Source of the DNA: Paenibacillus sp. XY044
GTDB taxonomy: Bacteria > Bacillota > Bacilli > Paenibacillales > Paenibacillaceae
Length of the DNA: 64,000 bases
Assembly (NCBI RefSeq): GCF_002257645.1
Contig: NZ_NQMO01000007.1
Span: 372,001 to 436,000, forward strand
Direction of reading: 5' to 3'
Shown: positions 62,490-64,000 of the stretch, in pieces
How the letters are laid out: every line of letters starts with the position of its first letter
Position numbering within the stretch: position 1 is the stretch's first letter
Position numbers and translations under genes: made by a program
The notes under the pieces: generated by a model
Databases searched by the model: none
What the model was told of the DNA's origin: nothing
The model's input: only the letters and a program-made list of their open reading frames with translations

Positions 62490-62552
62490 GAACGATATCG
62501 CACGTAATTTTTTTGAATGATACGAGTTTTTGTGAATGCAGGAGGGAAGCTC

Positions 62553-63374
62553 TTGGATAATTACAGAAATGTCGAAAACAAATTCCGCCGGTACAAATCC
62601 CATATATCCATTGCGGGTACCACCCAATTTCATATCCGCAATCCGTATGCCATTGCTTGGTGGTCAGCGGCCTTCCCAGGTTTTGGGCACCTCCTGTTAA
62701 GTAAATATTTACGGGGGCTCTCCTTGTTTATCTGGGAAGTAATTGTAAATTACAATGCAAAGATCAACCTGGCCATGGTGTATTCGTTTTGCGGAAATAT
62801 GGAGGCAGCGAAAGAAGTATTGGATCCAAGGTGGATGCTCATGTATATTCCGGTGTATCTGTTTGGTATTTGGGACAGTTACCGGACCTCCGTCGATATG
62901 AACAAAGTATATTTGCTTGCGGAACATGAAAATGCGCCATTCAACTCATTTTCCATCGGGGCGTTGGAGATCAATTATTTGGACAGACGACAACCCGTCA
63001 TGTCGGTCATATGGTCCTTATTTATGCCAGGGCTTGGGCAGCTGCACATCCATCGATTGCTCACCGCATTTTTTGCACTTGCTTGGACGATCGCATTTGT
63101 ATATTTCTCGAAGCTGCTTCTTGCCATTCATTTCCTGTTTCTTGGTCAACTTACAGAGTCAACTGCCGCGCTTGACATACAATGGCTGCTGTATATGCCT
63201 TCCATGTGGGGATTTGCAGCGTACGACTCGTTTGTAAACACTGTAGAAAACAACAAGCTGTTTAACATCGAGCAAAAGGACTTTCTGCGTAAACATTACC
63301 AAAGCCCGAAATTTCAAGTAAAAAAGGGAAAAGTGGAGATAAGAGATGATGGTACAAATTTTTTCGACGTTTGA
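62553..63374 (+). CDS. Membrane protein with an internal duplication
   Basis: 273-aa protein with two tandem copies of one unit: PGFGHLLLSKYLRGLSLFIW ... DPRWMLMYIPVYLFGIWDSY and PGLGQLHIHRLLTAFFALAW ... DIQWLLYMPSMWGFAAYDSF. Each unit predicts two helices with a W-D-SY/SF tail, resembling TM2/DUF5683-type small membrane domains. Start is a TTG with GGAGGG 7 nt upstream. It overlaps the next gene by 29 nt, indicating coupling. Function unknown. Confidence 0.75.
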   Translation: MDNYRNVENKFRRYKSHISIAGTTQFHIRNPYAIAWWSAAFPGFGHLLLSKYLRGLSLFIWEVIVNYNAKINLAMVYSFCGNMEAAKEVLDPRWMLMYIPVYLFGIWDSYRTSVDMNKVYLLAEHENAPFNSFSIGALEINYLDRRQPVMSVIWSLFMPGLGQLHIHRLLTAFFALAWTIAFVYFSKLLLAIHFLFLGQLTESTAALDIQWLLYMPSMWGFAAYDSFVNTVENNKLFNIEQKDFLRKHYQSPKFQVKKGKVEIRDDGTNFFDV

Positions 63375-63810
63375 ACATTCCACCAACTTAGAATTAGCGA
63401 TAACGATGCTGGAGCAAAACGGAATCAAAAAAGAAAATATTTTCGCTGTACCCCTAACCAATCGCAAAACGGAGAGACGATTGTTTGATAGCATTCACAA
63501 TGCGGACGGTATTTCAATGATCAGCACAGGAGCAGCGCTTGGGACTGCTTTTGCCGTCGTTGGAGCCAGCGTCGGTTTTAAACTGGCATGGGGACCGATT
63601 TATTGCGGACTGATCGGTACAGCAGGCGGTTTTCTCCTTGGAATTTGCATCGATGTATTTTACTACAAGGTCATCAAAAAGCAACGACGCCTGTTACGTG
63701 GGAAAAACACAGAAGTCATTCTTATCATTGAGTGTGGGGAATCGCAAGCCGATACGGTGGAAAATATTTTGTGGCAGTATTATGCATTTGGGACAGCACG
63801 AGTCATGTAA
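63346..63810 (+). CDS. Ferredoxin-like domain protein with an inserted transmembrane hairpin
   Basis: 154-aa protein. VQIFSTFEHSTNLELAITML-EQNGI and, at the C terminus, EVILIIECGESQADTVENIL form the two halves of a ferredoxin-like (beta-alpha-beta) fold, split by a glycine-rich transmembrane hairpin (about 60-110; GAALGTAFAVVGASVGFKLA, GLIGTAGGFLLGI). GGAGATAAGAG precedes the ATG, which overlaps the upstream gene by 29 nt. No catalytic motif is seen; a small-ligand sensor or regulatory partner of the membrane protein is possible. Confidence 0.72.
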   Translation: MMVQIFSTFEHSTNLELAITMLEQNGIKKENIFAVPLTNRKTERRLFDSIHNADGISMISTGAALGTAFAVVGASVGFKLAWGPIYCGLIGTAGGFLLGICIDVFYYKVIKKQRRLLRGKNTEVILIIECGESQADTVENILWQYYAFGTARVM

Positions 63811-63811
63811 G

Positions 63812-63839
63812 AAAACACAAAAAGCCGCAACAAAGCGGC
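63812..63839 (-). repeat. Palindromic repeat copy R6 (partial)
   Basis: AAACACAAAAAGCCGC (63814-63828) with GCGGC (63835-63839) hairpin. On the minus strand GCGGCTTTTTGTG follows the 34-residue small ORF. The arms are not conserved in this copy. Confidence 0.65.
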
Positions 63840-63852
63840 AATCTGTTCTCCA

Positions 63853-63957
63853 TTAGCACGATGGTCTTTGATCGACATACTGCAACAAAAATTCTTTATC
63901 TTCGGGGAAGGACAAATGAAGTCCTTTTAATTGCTCAGAGGTTTTCCACTTGTCCAT
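63853..63957 (-). CDS. 34-residue small protein
   Basis: Short minus-strand frame beginning with ATG at 63957, preceded by AGGAGG with 7-8 nt spacing and followed within 14 nt by a terminator hairpin. The product is hydrophilic and helical: MDKWKTSEQLKGLHLSFPED then KEFLLQYVDQRPSC. The acidic/aromatic helix and terminal Cys are the only features; no family recognised. Because a strong start signal and terminator bracket it so closely, it is likely to be expressed. Confidence 0.6.
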   Translation of the reverse strand: MDKWKTSEQLKGLHLSFPEDKEFLLQYVDQRPSC

Positions 63958-64000
63958 CGGAAATTCCTCCTGTCAAGGATTAGCTTGTACTAGTCAACTT

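Noticed and set aside
1..64000. CRISPR arrays, tRNA or rRNA genes, prophage
   Set aside because: No regularly spaced direct repeats, cloverleaf-like CCA-ended segments, rRNA motifs or phage structural genes were found by reading.

Overview
The window looks like chromosomal DNA of a Paenibacillus-type Gram-positive spore former. The evidence is AGGAGG ribosome sites, many TTG/GTG starts, lipobox lipoproteins, YesM/YesN two-component pairs beside CUT1 sugar ABC transporters with no ATPase gene (a shared MsmX-like ATPase is usual), CsoR/CopA/CopZ copper handling, a CBO0543-family membrane protein and a ydaO-type c-di-AMP riboswitch. Most genes lie on the minus strand. No rRNA, tRNA, CRISPR array, prophage or complete insertion sequence was seen.

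Layout. 1-11.6 kb: an oligosaccharide locus with a GH130 enzyme, two permeases, a sugar-binding lipoprotein, a YesN/YesM pair, and a 1023-residue secreted beta-helix glycoside hydrolase with two near-identical C-terminal modules. 11.6-15.4 kb: two aldo/keto reductases divergent from an AraC regulator broken by an in-frame stop, and an HD protein. 15.5-21.5 kb: a second uptake locus (LplA/B/C-like) with its own membrane AraC regulator. 21.8-37.3 kb: accessory metabolism (hydrolases, DinB, a stalk-domain protein, a third aldo/keto reductase, Nudix, nucleotidyltransferase, a GC-rich beta-lactamase-family gene, PadR/pentapeptide, HxlR/monooxygenase/reductase, DapA-like lyase, GNAT, MFS) with gene remnants. 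37.4-48.5 kb: a copper island with glutaredoxin, copA, csoR, a DHA2 exporter, a histidine kinase/response regulator, copZ, a multicopper oxidase, an NlpC/P60 hydrolase behind the riboswitch, and a DUF1541 lipoprotein. 48.5-64 kb: PhnM-like amidohydrolase, two LysR regulators, a seven-repeat RCC1 protein, a phosphoesterase, two APH-fold kinases, a vWA lipoprotein, a MetX-like hydrolase, and a right-end group of membrane proteins ending with a 34-residue small ORF.

How the parts work together. In the copper island four minus-strand promoters (csoR, copA, the DHA2 exporter, copZ) carry a C-rich CsoR-type operator inside the -35/-10 spacer. This suggests one copper-derepressed regulon covering sensing, chaperoning, efflux and, through copZ read-through, a two-component system; the oxidase next door is divergent. 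The two sugar loci pair importers with dedicated membrane sensors, and the secreted hydrolase has a cre-like site next to its start.

Signals not explained by the genes: six copies of a palindromic intergenic repeat that supplies terminators (28.0, 31.9, 33.6, 52.1, 58.9, 63.8 kb); a second two-copy repeat (37.3 and 61.8 kb); a 0.2-kb inverted-repeat element between the transporter and GH130 genes; and decayed gene ends around the glutaredoxin gene, including the last 27 codons of a second copZ.
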